A stretch of 64,000 nucleotides of DNA. It comes from Paenibacillus sp. FSL K6-3182 (GTDB lineage Bacteria > Bacillota > Bacilli > Paenibacillales > Paenibacillaceae). The notes below the pieces were generated by a model. The model searched no databases. It was not told where the DNA came from and was given only the letters and a program-made list of their open reading frames with translations. Shown one piece after another: positions 52,694-60,542 of this stretch (positions are counted from its first letter, which is position 1; every line of letters starts with the position of its first letter). Location: contig NZ_CP150265.1 of the NCBI RefSeq assembly GCF_037976325.1, forward strand, positions 3,715,501 through 3,779,500. The letters are read 5' to 3'. Position numbers and translations under genes: made by a program.

Positions 52694-53341
52694 TTAATTG
52701 AGATGAATCATTTTGTAAGAGTGCATATGCAAAGTAAAGGCTTCTTCTGCTAGTGCAGCGTCGCCAGTGCGCAGAACGTCTACGAGCCGAAGATGCCAAT
52801 CCGCCAGCTCTTCTGTGGAGTAATGACGATTGGAAATAGCCATGAACCGCATCACTTTGATTCGCATCCGATTCCAAAGATCGAGAATCATATGGTTATC
52901 GCAGCGTCTATAAAAAAAACCATGAAACTCCATATCAAGCTCTAATATGTTCAAAATATCGTTTTGCTCATGAGCAACATCCATTTGACGAATCAGATCT
53001 TCTAAATAGTTGAAATCATTTTCGTTTAGCTGCTTCATCGATTGCCGTACCGCAAAACCTTCTATGATCTCTCTCAGCTCGAAAATATCTTTTATTTCCT
53101 TGTCGGTAATGTATGAAACAATTGAGCCTTTGTTGGGGATGCTCGTACTAAATCCTGCTGATTTCAGTCGTTCCAGCGCTTCACGAACCGGTGCTTGGCT
53201 GATGTTGAATTTCTTTGCAATCTCAAGAACTAGCAGCCTAGCTCCCGGCTGCAGCTCACCTGCTAGAATTTCCTTCTTTAATGCTGTGTAAACCTGATCG
53301 CTAATGGAGCTAACCGAAGGAATTGACATGTTCTCAAACAT
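52694..53341 (-). CDS. GntR-family transcriptional regulator (FadR subgroup, FCD domain)
   Basis: The 215-residue protein has a winged helix-turn-helix ('YTALKKEILAGELQPGARL', 'ISQAPVREALERLKS') and an all-helical FCD ligand domain. The FCD metal-type residues are in 'ELDMEFHGFFYRRC' (Asp, His) and 'DWHLRLVDVL' (His), plus 'FTLHMHSYKM'. Such regulators often sense sugar acids (gluconate, hexuronate), which fits the island. The GTG at 53350 opens the frame, but it is too close to CGGAGAA; I prefer the ATG at 53341. A perfect palindrome at 53370 is a likely operator for its own gene. Confidence 0.9.
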   Translation of the reverse strand: MFENMSIPSVSSISDQVYTALKKEILAGELQPGARLLVLEIAKKFNISQAPVREALERLKSAGFSTSIPNKGSIVSYITDKEIKDIFELREIIEGFAVRQSMKQLNENDFNYLEDLIRQMDVAHEQNDILNILELDMEFHGFFYRRCDNHMILDLWNRMRIKVMRFMAISNRHYSTEELADWHLRLVDVLRTGDAALAEEAFTLHMHSYKMIHLN

Positions 53342-53369
53342 AACATTCACTTCTCCGTTTCCGATTATC

Positions 53370-53383
53370 GATTATCGATAATC
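53370..53383. promoter_or_regulatory. palindrome upstream of the GntR gene
   Basis: GATTATCGATAATC is a perfect 14-base palindrome, with a further GATTATC half just before it. It lies 29 bases before the GntR start and suits an autoregulatory operator. I did not find a second copy by eye near the other island genes. Confidence 0.5.
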
Positions 53384-53623
53384 TGCTTTGTAACAAGATT
53401 ATAGAACTTATTCCCAGCTATGACAACCGATTATTTTGTCGAAAACTGACAAATATACTGCGGCTTGGTTGTGAATAAGCATCTGATCAAAACGAATGGT
53501 ACATAAGATTAAAATGACTTATAAAATATTTTAAGACTTTGTCTAGTCATGCAAATTCCTAGAGCATATAATAGAGATTGATTAATATCCGATATAATTA
53601 CTTGGACAAATGGAGATTCAAAT

Positions 53624-54811
53624 ATGAATGTAAAAGTACCTACAATAAAAAAACAAGTTTTTGATCTCATCATTCGCGATGGACTCGTTTCCAAAGCTGC
53701 TTTAATGGCGCGATTAACGATAACATCCACCAGCTTGTCGAGATTGCTGGAGGAACTGCTAACGGATGGTCTAATTCTTGCTTCAGAGCTGGGACGATCT
53801 ACAGGCGGGCGAAAACCTATATTGTATCGCGTCAATCCAGATCATCGTGCAGTGTTTGGGCTAGAAATATCCCGCTTCACCTCCTCTATCGGTTTATATG
53901 ATTTGAATTTAAAACCGCTCGCGTTTGAACGATGGAAGATGGATGAAAGAATGACGCCAGAAACGCTTGTGGGCAAAATTACTCAAATTGCTGAGCGTAT
54001 GATGAGTGACTTTCACATTGATCGCAACAAAGTAATTGGAATTGGGATTGGTGCCGTTGGCCCTTTGAGCCGTGAAGATGGCGTTATGCTAAAACCCCGT
54101 TATTTTCCTGCGCGAGGCTGGATTGATGTTCCCATCTGTGACTGGTTGGAACAGCGGCTTGGCATGCCTGCCCTGCTCGATAATGGAGCGAACACAGCTA
54201 TTATTGGCGAACATTGGGCGCTGCGCAATGAAGAGGTTGAACATATGCTTTATGTTCATGCGGGAGTTGGTCTGCGAACCTCTATGATGTCGGGTGGACA
54301 AATCGTTAGAGGCGCAGTAGATATGGAAGGCTCGTTCGGTCAAATGATCATTCAGACCGATGGTCCAAGGCTAGGCGACGAAGGAAATTATGGCGCGCTT
54401 GAAGCGCTTGTTTCCATTCCCGCGTTGGAGAAGAAAATACGCTCTCAACTGAAGCTTGGCCGATCAAGCACGTTAATGGGTATTCCGCCAGAGGAAGTTC
54501 AATTTGACGCTTTGCGGAAAGCGTATTTGCAAAAAGATGCATTCATTACGGAGCAATTTCTACAAACGGCTACCTATCTCGGCATTGGTATCGCCAATCT
54601 CATTAATATTTTGCATCCCGAGGCTGTCATTTTAGGTGGCCCGCTCGTCAATGTCGATAAAACGATTTATGAAACGGTCATTCAAGTTGCGCGGAGCAAC
54701 ATTTATTATTCACCGCAATATGAACCGAAATTTTCGCAAGGACAGCTGACTGAGGATGCCGTTACCGCCGGGGCAGCCATTATGCTGCTGCAGGATTGGG
54801 AACTTAATTAG
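53624..54811 (+). CDS. ROK-family transcriptional repressor (XylR/NagC-like)
   Basis: The 395-residue protein has an N-terminal winged helix ('VSKAALMARLTITSTSLSRLL') and then a ROK sugar-binding domain. That domain has 'VFGLEISRFTSSIGLYDL', 'IGIGIGAVGPLSREDG' and 'LLDNGANTAIIGEHW', and ends with 'LINILHPEAVILGGPLV'. The zinc loop CxCGxxGCxE of this family reads 'LGDEGNYGALE' here, so all three Cys are gone. It probably responds to a sugar of the island. GGAG lies nine bases before the ATG. A strong terminator follows. Confidence 0.9.
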   Translation: MNVKVPTIKKQVFDLIIRDGLVSKAALMARLTITSTSLSRLLEELLTDGLILASELGRSTGGRKPILYRVNPDHRAVFGLEISRFTSSIGLYDLNLKPLAFERWKMDERMTPETLVGKITQIAERMMSDFHIDRNKVIGIGIGAVGPLSREDGVMLKPRYFPARGWIDVPICDWLEQRLGMPALLDNGANTAIIGEHWALRNEEVEHMLYVHAGVGLRTSMMSGGQIVRGAVDMEGSFGQMIIQTDGPRLGDEGNYGALEALVSIPALEKKIRSQLKLGRSSTLMGIPPEEVQFDALRKAYLQKDAFITEQFLQTATYLGIGIANLINILHPEAVILGGPLVNVDKTIYETVIQVARSNIYYSPQYEPKFSQGQLTEDAVTAGAAIMLLQDWELN

Positions 54812-54855
54812 AAACAAAAAACGATGCTGGCTGTCGCCTGCATCGTTCTTGTTTC
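54811..54855. terminator. bidirectional intrinsic terminator
   Basis: Stem GAAACAA.AACGATGC/GCATCGTT.TTGTTTC, with the ROK stop at its left edge and the HAD nucleotidase gene converging from the right. Confidence 0.9.
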
Positions 54856-54878
54856 TAAGCTATGATGATAACAGTTTT

Positions 54879-55562
54879 TTATAGTAGTTGCAGCAGCTCG
54901 TTTAAATGATGAATTTCATACGTTGGAATAATGCTTGTACGATTTGGCTTTCGCTTCGGATTGTACCAGCATGTATCGATGCCATAATTGAGGCCGCCCT
55001 GGATATCAGATGTTAATGAATCACCGACCATAAGCACATTAGACTTATTGATCAGATTCAGTTTCTTGAATGCAAAATCAAAAATTCCCGTTTGCGGCTT
55101 CGAAAAACCAGTGTCCTCAGAAACGATAATATGCTCGAACGAATGAGCTAAAGCAGACCTGCCAATTCGATTATGCTGTGTCTGTTTAATCCCATTTGTG
55201 ATGATTGCAATGCGATGCCCATTATGAAGAACCTGTTGAATAAGAACATCCGAGCCCTCGATTAAGAAAGAGCCCTCTCCCAAGTAATGAACGTAGCGCG
55301 CGCTAAAATGCACAGCATCAAGCTCGACTTTAACTTCTGCAAACAGTTTTCTAAATCGCTCATGCCGCAAAAAATCAAGAGTAATCTCACCCTTTTCAAA
55401 ATCATTCCACAGCTGCTGATTAACTGAGCGATAGAGTTCAATATGTGATTGTAGAAGGTCAATTTGAAACTCCAAGAAAACACTTTTAAGGGCGTGCGCC
55501 TCTGCTAAAGAATAATCAAATAAGGTATCGTCAGCATCAAACAAAATAATTTCGTATTTCAC
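54879..55562 (-). CDS. HAD-family noncanonical pyrimidine nucleotidase (YjjG-like)
   Basis: The 227-residue phosphatase has motif I 'ILFDADDTLFDYSLAEAHAL' cut to DADDT, and motif II in 'AIITNGIKQTQHNRIG'. Lys lies in 'GFSKPQTGIFDFA' and motif IV in 'VLMVGDSLTSDIQGG', followed by 'TCWYNPKRKPN'. The DADDTLFDY and WYNP segments are those of YjjG/YfnB, which dephosphorylate non-canonical pyrimidine nucleotides. The start is GTG with AGGAGG eight bases upstream. Confidence 0.88.
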   Translation of the reverse strand: MKYEIILFDADDTLFDYSLAEAHALKSVFLEFQIDLLQSHIELYRSVNQQLWNDFEKGEITLDFLRHERFRKLFAEVKVELDAVHFSARYVHYLGEGSFLIEGSDVLIQQVLHNGHRIAIITNGIKQTQHNRIGRSALAHSFEHIIVSEDTGFSKPQTGIFDFAFKKLNLINKSNVLMVGDSLTSDIQGGLNYGIDTCWYNPKRKPNRTSIIPTYEIHHLNELLQLL

Positions 55563-55663
55563 TAGAAAATCCTCCTGTTAACCTTTTAAGCATGAATGGA
55601 TCAAAACGTTCCTTCAAGCTAAATTCTTTGAATGTTTCCATTGAAGCTGAATTTGAAATTGCA

Positions 55664-56017
55664 TCAATTGTGTCGTCTTAATATCGTAGGGTCATATATT
55701 TCAACGAAACCGCATTGCATGCAAGAAACAAATAAATAATGTTGATATTGAATGTTTAGAAGCTTGCTTAATCCCGCACCTGTCATAGCCAATTCATTAA
55801 TATCGCACTCATTATGATTACATTTAGTGCATGTGAATGAATTCGCAATGCTGTTGTTTATATCATACTCATAAAGTTCGAGATCTGATTTTTCAAGCTC
55901 ATTCTCTTGATCATCAACAAAGGGATCTAAATGCTCGTCAAGAACCTCTTGTTTACATTCCGGACAACAATTATGCTCGAGTATAACGCTGCTGCCGCAC
56001 CAAGGACATTCAATCAT
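55664..56017 (-). CDS. zinc-ribbon nucleic-acid-binding-type protein
   Basis: The 117-residue protein has two zinc-binding parts. The N-terminal part is CxxC...CxxC ('CPWCGSS' and 'CCPECKQE'), with an acidic linker after it. The C-terminal part is 'CTKCNHNEC' followed by 'GAGLSKLLNIQYQHYLFVSC', cut at the Cys, and ends 'CGFVEIY', matching the pattern of the DUF2082-type zinc-ribbon family. Partners are unknown. AAGGAG precedes the ATG. Confidence 0.78.
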   Translation of the reverse strand: MIECPWCGSSVILEHNCCPECKQEVLDEHLDPFVDDQENELEKSDLELYEYDINNSIANSFTCTKCNHNECDINELAMTGAGLSKLLNIQYQHYLFVSCMQCGFVEIYDPTILRRHN

Positions 56018-56140
56018 GGCGTTGCTCCTTCCTATCTATTACGTTCTCAAAACGTAAGCTAAAGGGAACGATTCATATTTTCTCAACATGTAAACATATT
56101 CGTTGCTGCGCTGTCTTTCCCCTCCTTACATACAAACACG

Positions 56141-56178
56141 AAAAAAAGACAAAACACCACTTTCGATGTTTTGCCTTC
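56141..56178 (-). terminator. intrinsic terminator after the small hydrophobic peptide gene
   Basis: On the minus strand the stem AGGCAAAACATC/GGTGTTTTGTCT (with wobbles) is followed by TTTTTT, just past the 26-residue ORF stop. Confidence 0.8.
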
Positions 56179-56183
56179 TAACC

Positions 56184-56264
56184 TTACGAATCTTTGGATC
56201 GGTTAGCCATATCGATGATCATTACGATAAGCACGAGTAGTTGAATGAGCAGTTCGTTACTCAT
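56184..56264 (-). CDS. 26-residue hydrophobic peptide, type I toxin-like candidate
   Basis: An ATG at 56264 follows GGGAGG by seven bases and opens 26 codons. The peptide has a polar start (MSNE), a hydrophobic helix ('LLIQLLVLIVMIIDMA') and a charged tail (NRSKDS). A terminator lies six bases after the stop. This is the layout of type I toxin peptides and holin-like small membrane peptides of Bacillota. An antisense antitoxin RNA would be expected but is not shown. It is too short to name. Confidence 0.55.
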   Translation of the reverse strand: MSNELLIQLLVLIVMIIDMANRSKDS

Positions 56265-56352
56265 TGCAATCCCTCCCAGCTGCAGGTAATGCTCCTTCGC
56301 TGCGGCTTCTCCTCTCGTTCATTTGCTTAACGAACATCTCCCATTATCATAT

Positions 56353-57378
56353 CTATGGTCGAAACTTAAATTTTATGACGGATATTCGTACGGCGAGTGC
56401 TGCCATAACGATTGATGCAAGACATACAGCGACAAAATGAATGAGGCTATTTGTGATGAATAAAGCTTCCAGCTTCACGAACTCAGCTGCTCCTCGAACG
56501 AGAACGATAGCAATAGGATGCAATATATAAATCCATACTCTCCACTCCCTAAATGCTTTTCCAGATCGGCCTCTCCAGGATAACGCCCAGTGGAACAAGA
56601 AGTAGGTTGCTGGCCATGCAAATACGTACATACTGTCATGCCGCGGAAATTGTAGAGCTTTCAGAAAGGAAGCTTCGGCTATCATTAGTGCTAAGGAAAT
56701 CAGAAACAAACACGCGTAGTTTATCGGCGTTCTAGCAGGCTGTGGACGTTTTGCTGCCCAGATGCCTAATATGAGGTAAATCGGTGCATAGAATAAACCA
56801 TTGCGTGTGTAATCAAAAAAATGAAACAGCCATTCATAGAAATGTTTTAGAACAGCTATGTTTTCCGAAATTCCATAATAACTATCACCGAAAAGTCCTA
56901 TTACATAGAACAAAAAACCAACAACGAGCAGCATGGAAAGCGACATTTTCTGATGCAAATAATACGTAAGAACAAGTCCAATGATTAGCGCAGGCAGATA
57001 CCATAGATGATAAAACGTACCGTCAAAAACAATGTCCCTTATAAAGGAACCAAAGGTAAAATGAGTAGAAAAATCACCTTTGTACATATTCAAAGGAATG
57101 TACAACAAGACAGCAATCAAATATAAGATTCCGATTTTCTTTAAATAAATGAACAGCGCTTTTTGATCTTTAACTTTATCTCCTGTCAGCTTTCGGAAGA
57201 AAAAGAAGCCCGTTGACATAAAAAATATAGGCACCGCTAATCGCGAGATGATTCCGCTGAATAGAAAGTCAAAATATTCGTTATACGAGAGCAATGGACT
57301 GGTGTGATTAGCAATAACGAATAGGGCCGCTATAAATTTAAGCCAGTCGAGCCCGCTATAATTGGGTTTAGAGACCAT
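56353..57378 (-). CDS. acyltransferase-3 membrane protein, VanT membrane-domain-like
   Basis: The 341-residue protein has about ten membrane segments. The N-terminus 'GLDWLKFIAALFVIANHTSP' (His of the acyltransferase-3 active site) is followed by 'VPIFFMSTGFFFFRKL' and 'FYHLWYLPALIIGLVLTYYL' (cut). It resembles the membrane half of VanT serine/alanine racemase transporters of vanC/E/G clusters. Those proteins fuse this domain to a racemase; here the racemase is a separate gene. The ATG at 57378 (AAAAGGGC upstream) overlaps the VanXY-like gene by 11 bases. Plain O-acetyltransferase activity is the other possibility. Confidence 0.78.
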   Translation of the reverse strand: MVSKPNYSGLDWLKFIAALFVIANHTSPLLSYNEYFDFLFSGIISRLAVPIFFMSTGFFFFRKLTGDKVKDQKALFIYLKKIGILYLIAVLLYIPLNMYKGDFSTHFTFGSFIRDIVFDGTFYHLWYLPALIIGLVLTYYLHQKMSLSMLLVVGFLFYVIGLFGDSYYGISENIAVLKHFYEWLFHFFDYTRNGLFYAPIYLILGIWAAKRPQPARTPINYACLFLISLALMIAEASFLKALQFPRHDSMYVFAWPATYFLFHWALSWRGRSGKAFREWRVWIYILHPIAIVLVRGAAEFVKLEALFITNSLIHFVAVCLASIVMAALAVRISVIKFKFRP

Positions 57379-58219
57379 GTGATCTTTGCCCTTTTCCAGT
57401 AAAAGCCGTAACGATAAAACCATCCCTATTATTTCCTGATATTCGATATAGATCACCATTTAGGATAGGAACAGTCGTGGAAGGTCCATCCTCTGCCGGA
57501 ACATAATAAATTTGCACGAGCATGCTATCTGTTTCTACGGTGAGATAATTCCCGCCATAAGTAAATTTTCTTACAAAATCGATGTACTCCTCCAAGCAAA
57601 AATCATGCTGCTCCATAATTTCGGCATGAGGATAACCGACATAACGAAAATGCCATGGCTCACAAGAGATGTTTGTTATAGCCTCTTTTCCTACTTTGTA
57701 CCGCTGAATAAAGCCATTTTTTGCAGCAAGCTGCTTGAATGCCATATAGATGCCGCTATCTGGGAAAGATGGCGCAATAAAGTCGACATGTTCATCTATT
57801 TTCCCAACATCGATGGCAAGTCCCGTTTGGTGCTCGCTATGTCCTGGCAAAGCCACATAACAAGCGGTATACTCGTCACCATTTTCCACTAGAGAGGTTT
57901 CATAGATTTTCTCCTGCTCCTCTCTCGAGCGATAAGCGCTAACTGCAATAATATCATTCATGGCTTGAGATTCATTTAGAAGTATATTGAAATGCTGCAA
58001 GCATGTTTTCTCTAGTAACAAACCTTCCTCCAGCAATTTTATGTCAGGATTAGTATGAAGCGGGATCAGCTTGTCCAATGAAATGAACTGTTTTATTGGG
58101 TTGGCTTGATTAACCAATACCAGATGTCCTTCATACATTTCTGCACGACTAACTTGAACAGCTGTATGCTTTACATAACCGCTTTCTTGAATGGTTTCAG
58201 TTTGGTTCGGTTGCCCCAT
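57368..58219 (-). CDS. VanXY-type D,D-carboxypeptidase/dipeptidase (M15 family)
   Basis: The 283-residue zinc peptidase has 'YRSREEQEKIYE', then 'ALPGHSEHQTGLAIDVG' with zinc His130 and Asp137. 'CEPWHFRYVG' carries catalytic Glu187 and zinc His190. There is no signal peptide or membrane anchor, so it should act in the cytoplasm like VanXY, which removes D-Ala-D-Ala and the terminal D-Ala of precursors. It has about 75 further residues after the VanXY core. GAGGAGG points to the ATG at 58219; the TTG at 58228 is too close to it. It overlaps the racemase gene by 49 bases, so translation is coupled. Confidence 0.88.
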   Translation of the reverse strand: MGQPNQTETIQESGYVKHTAVQVSRAEMYEGHLVLVNQANPIKQFISLDKLIPLHTNPDIKLLEEGLLLEKTCLQHFNILLNESQAMNDIIAVSAYRSREEQEKIYETSLVENGDEYTACYVALPGHSEHQTGLAIDVGKIDEHVDFIAPSFPDSGIYMAFKQLAAKNGFIQRYKVGKEAITNISCEPWHFRYVGYPHAEIMEQHDFCLEEYIDFVRKFTYGGNYLTVETDSMLVQIYYVPAEDGPSTTVPILNGDLYRISGNNRDGFIVTAFTGKGQRSHGL

Positions 58220-59343
58220 TTCGTCCAAGCCTCCTCTACGTCCTTGTATTTCCTTGTTACTCTAGCTGATAGCGATGTTGATATTTCCTGTGCTACGCTA
58301 CCAATATGGGCGGCTAGCTCTGCAAATGTGATCTCTTCTGCTCCCTGACGTCCGATTAAAGTCACCTGTGTTCCTTCCGCATAAGGTCCTGGCAGCTTGA
58401 CCATGAGCTGATCCATACATATTTTGCCGACGACTTTTGCCCGTTGTCCGTTGACCAGCACCTCGGAATTTTGCATGCTTTGTGACCAACCGTCTGCATA
58501 TCCAATCGGAACTGTGCCAATCCATTGCTCTTCTTCTGCCTGATAGGAATTGTCGTATCCTAGGTACTCATCTTTGCGCAGCTTCTTTACTTGTATGAGC
58601 TTGCTGTGCAAGCTCAAAACAGGCTTGAGCTTCACAGATTGCACAAGCTTTTCTGGATAAAAGCCGTACATCGCCGCCCCTATGCGTACCATATCCATTG
58701 CAAGATTAGGAAATCGGAGTGCTGCTGCACTTCCCGCACAATGATAATGACGAATATGGAGACCGGACTTTTTGCTCCATTCCATCATCTCTATAAAGCG
58801 GCTTGTTTGCAGCTCAAGAAATGTCGTATCTGCTTTGCCTGCGGTCGCAAAATGAGTGTAAAATCCATCCACTTCGATATCTGGAGCTTTTAGCCATGGC
58901 ACAAGCTTGTCCCACTCATCTATTGACTGAATACCAATTCTTCCGAGTCCCGTATCCACTTTCACATGGATAAGAAGCTTCTTGGCAGATGTAGTCGATT
59001 TGTATTTTCTCATTTCCTTAAACCATGTGGCATTTGTAATGGTTAACATCAAATCATTCTCGATGGCTAAGTGCACATATTCAGCGTCGATTGGTGTCAA
59101 AATAAGGATAGGCAGCTTCATGCCATAGGATCTAAGGCGGAGCGCTTCTTCTAAATAAGCAACAGCCAGAACATCAGCGCCTGCTTGTTCAGCCATATGC
59201 GCAGATTCAAGATCACCATGTCCGTAGCCATTTGCTTTCACAACAGCCATCAGCTTGACATGGTTTGGCAGCGTTTCGCGAATCTGTATAAGATTGTCTT
59301 GAATATGATTCAAATGAATGTCAGCCCAAGTATCTCTAAGCAT
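58171..59343 (-). CDS. alanine racemase (possible serine/alanine racemase)
   Basis: The 390-residue PLP enzyme of fold type III makes D-amino acids. The PLP Lys is in 'LMAVVKANGYGHG' (about residue 36), the catalytic Tyr is in 'TVPIGYADGWSQ' (about 267), and 'LLIHVKVDTGLGRIG' is typical. Vancomycin clusters of vanC/E/G type carry such a racemase as the C-terminal half of VanT; here it stands alone between ligase and VanXY-like genes. Ala or Ser preference cannot be read. GAGGTG favours the ATG at 59343 over the GTG at 59352. Confidence 0.9.
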   Translation of the reverse strand: MLRDTWADIHLNHIQDNLIQIRETLPNHVKLMAVVKANGYGHGDLESAHMAEQAGADVLAVAYLEEALRLRSYGMKLPILILTPIDAEYVHLAIENDLMLTITNATWFKEMRKYKSTTSAKKLLIHVKVDTGLGRIGIQSIDEWDKLVPWLKAPDIEVDGFYTHFATAGKADTTFLELQTSRFIEMMEWSKKSGLHIRHYHCAGSAAALRFPNLAMDMVRIGAAMYGFYPEKLVQSVKLKPVLSLHSKLIQVKKLRKDEYLGYDNSYQAEEEQWIGTVPIGYADGWSQSMQNSEVLVNGQRAKVVGKICMDQLMVKLPGPYAEGTQVTLIGRQGAEEITFAELAAHIGSVAQEISTSLSARVTRKYKDVEEAWTKWGNRTKLKPFKKAVM

Positions 59344-59348
59344 ATCGA

Positions 59349-60425
59349 TCACCTCGTGTACTGAATCGATTGTTTTTCAGCATGACGCATGATAGCATAA
59401 TCAATTAATTTCTCGACAAGCTCCGAATATCGAGTTCCATTCGTCCGCTCCCACATGACCGGATACATGCTGTAATTCGTAAAGCCAGGCAGTGCATTGA
59501 TTTCATTCAAATACAACTGTCCCTTGCCATCTAAGAAAAAGTCTACCCGTGCAAGACCCGAGCAGTTATGAGTATGGTAAGCTTTGATGGCTAGTTGCCT
59601 AATTTGCGACGTGATTTCTTCGGATAGATGCGCTGGAATCGACATCTTTAGCTGCTTATCCATGTATTTGGACTCGAAATCAAAGAAGACATGGTCATGG
59701 ATGAATTCGCCTGGCAGTGATGCAAGCGGCTTCTCATTGCCCATAACAGCCACTTGAATTTCTCTGCCTATCACTTCACGCTCAAGCACAATTTTGTTGT
59801 CATACTTAAATGCTTCGGTAATGCCGGCAACCAGCTCTTGTTTGTCGTGGCATCTGCTGATGCCGATGCTTGATCCCAGTGAGGCAGGCTTAACATAACA
59901 AGGATAACCAATGGTATCTTCTGCCTTTTGAAGTACCTTTGAATGATCTTCCAGCCATTGATCATATCGATATACACGGTAGTCGACCTGATGAATGCCA
60001 GCTTGCGCTAATAGCTGCTTTGAGATGGCTTTGTCCAGTGTAAGTGCAGAGGACAATACGCCATTCCCAACATAAGGAACATTAAGCAATTCCAACATCC
60101 CTTGTACGGTTCCATCCTCTCCATATGAGCCATGCAGCAGCGGCAAGACAACTTTTTTTCCTGGCAATGCGAATTGACTCATTAAAACCTGTCCGATGGA
60201 CTCGGCTTCACTCCTATGCTTGGGCAAAGCTATAAGATCGTTTAATTGAAGTCCTTCTTGATTTAACTTGTCAGGCGAACACCATAGTCCTTCTCGCGTA
60301 ATGTAAATGGGGAATACTTCAAATTTAGAATTATCTATGGATTGAATAACGGTGTATGCTGTTTTTAATGAAACCTCATGCTCGACGGATTTGCCGCCGT
60401 ATAGGACATAGAGTTTTGTTTGCAT
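59349..60425 (-). CDS. ddl: D-alanine-D-alanine (or D-Ala-D-X) ligase
   Basis: The 358-residue ATP-grasp enzyme has 'YGGKSVEHEVSLKTA' (substrate Glu/His at 15-16), 'PLLHGSYGEDGTVQGML', 'PASLGSSIGIS', the omega-loop 'FFDFESKYMDK' and Mg-binding 'YLNEINALPGFTNYSMYP'. The K-Y pair in the omega loop and EHEVSL are like D-Ala-D-Ala ligases rather than D-Ala-D-Lac enzymes. D-Ala-D-Ser ligases share KY, so the second substrate is open. It starts the four-gene cassette, with GGGAGG before the ATG and overlaps to the racemase gene. The usual ddl next to murF is not here, so it may be a second copy. Confidence 0.9.
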   Translation of the reverse strand: MQTKLYVLYGGKSVEHEVSLKTAYTVIQSIDNSKFEVFPIYITREGLWCSPDKLNQEGLQLNDLIALPKHRSEAESIGQVLMSQFALPGKKVVLPLLHGSYGEDGTVQGMLELLNVPYVGNGVLSSALTLDKAISKQLLAQAGIHQVDYRVYRYDQWLEDHSKVLQKAEDTIGYPCYVKPASLGSSIGISRCHDKQELVAGITEAFKYDNKIVLEREVIGREIQVAVMGNEKPLASLPGEFIHDHVFFDFESKYMDKQLKMSIPAHLSEEITSQIRQLAIKAYHTHNCSGLARVDFFLDGKGQLYLNEINALPGFTNYSMYPVMWERTNGTRYSELVEKLIDYAIMRHAEKQSIQYTR

Positions 60426-60450
60426 AAAAAAAACCTCCCAAAATCGACTT

Positions 60451-60472
60451 GTTATCTATTACTAAAGATAAC
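60451..60472. promoter_or_regulatory. inverted repeat upstream of the ligase cassette
   Basis: GTTATCT/AGATAAC arms of seven bases are separated by eight bases, 26 bases before the ligase start. Upstream at 60492-60513, on the minus strand, an 11-base unit repeats directly (CTTTAATTAAA, CTTTACTTACA), as for OmpR/VanR-type sites. Both are candidate regulator sites only. Confidence 0.4.
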
Positions 60473-60542
60473 AATCAATCGTTAAGAGGCTTGTAAGTAA
60501 AGTTTAATTAAAGCTTAAGATTCCATAAATTGTTTATAAGGT

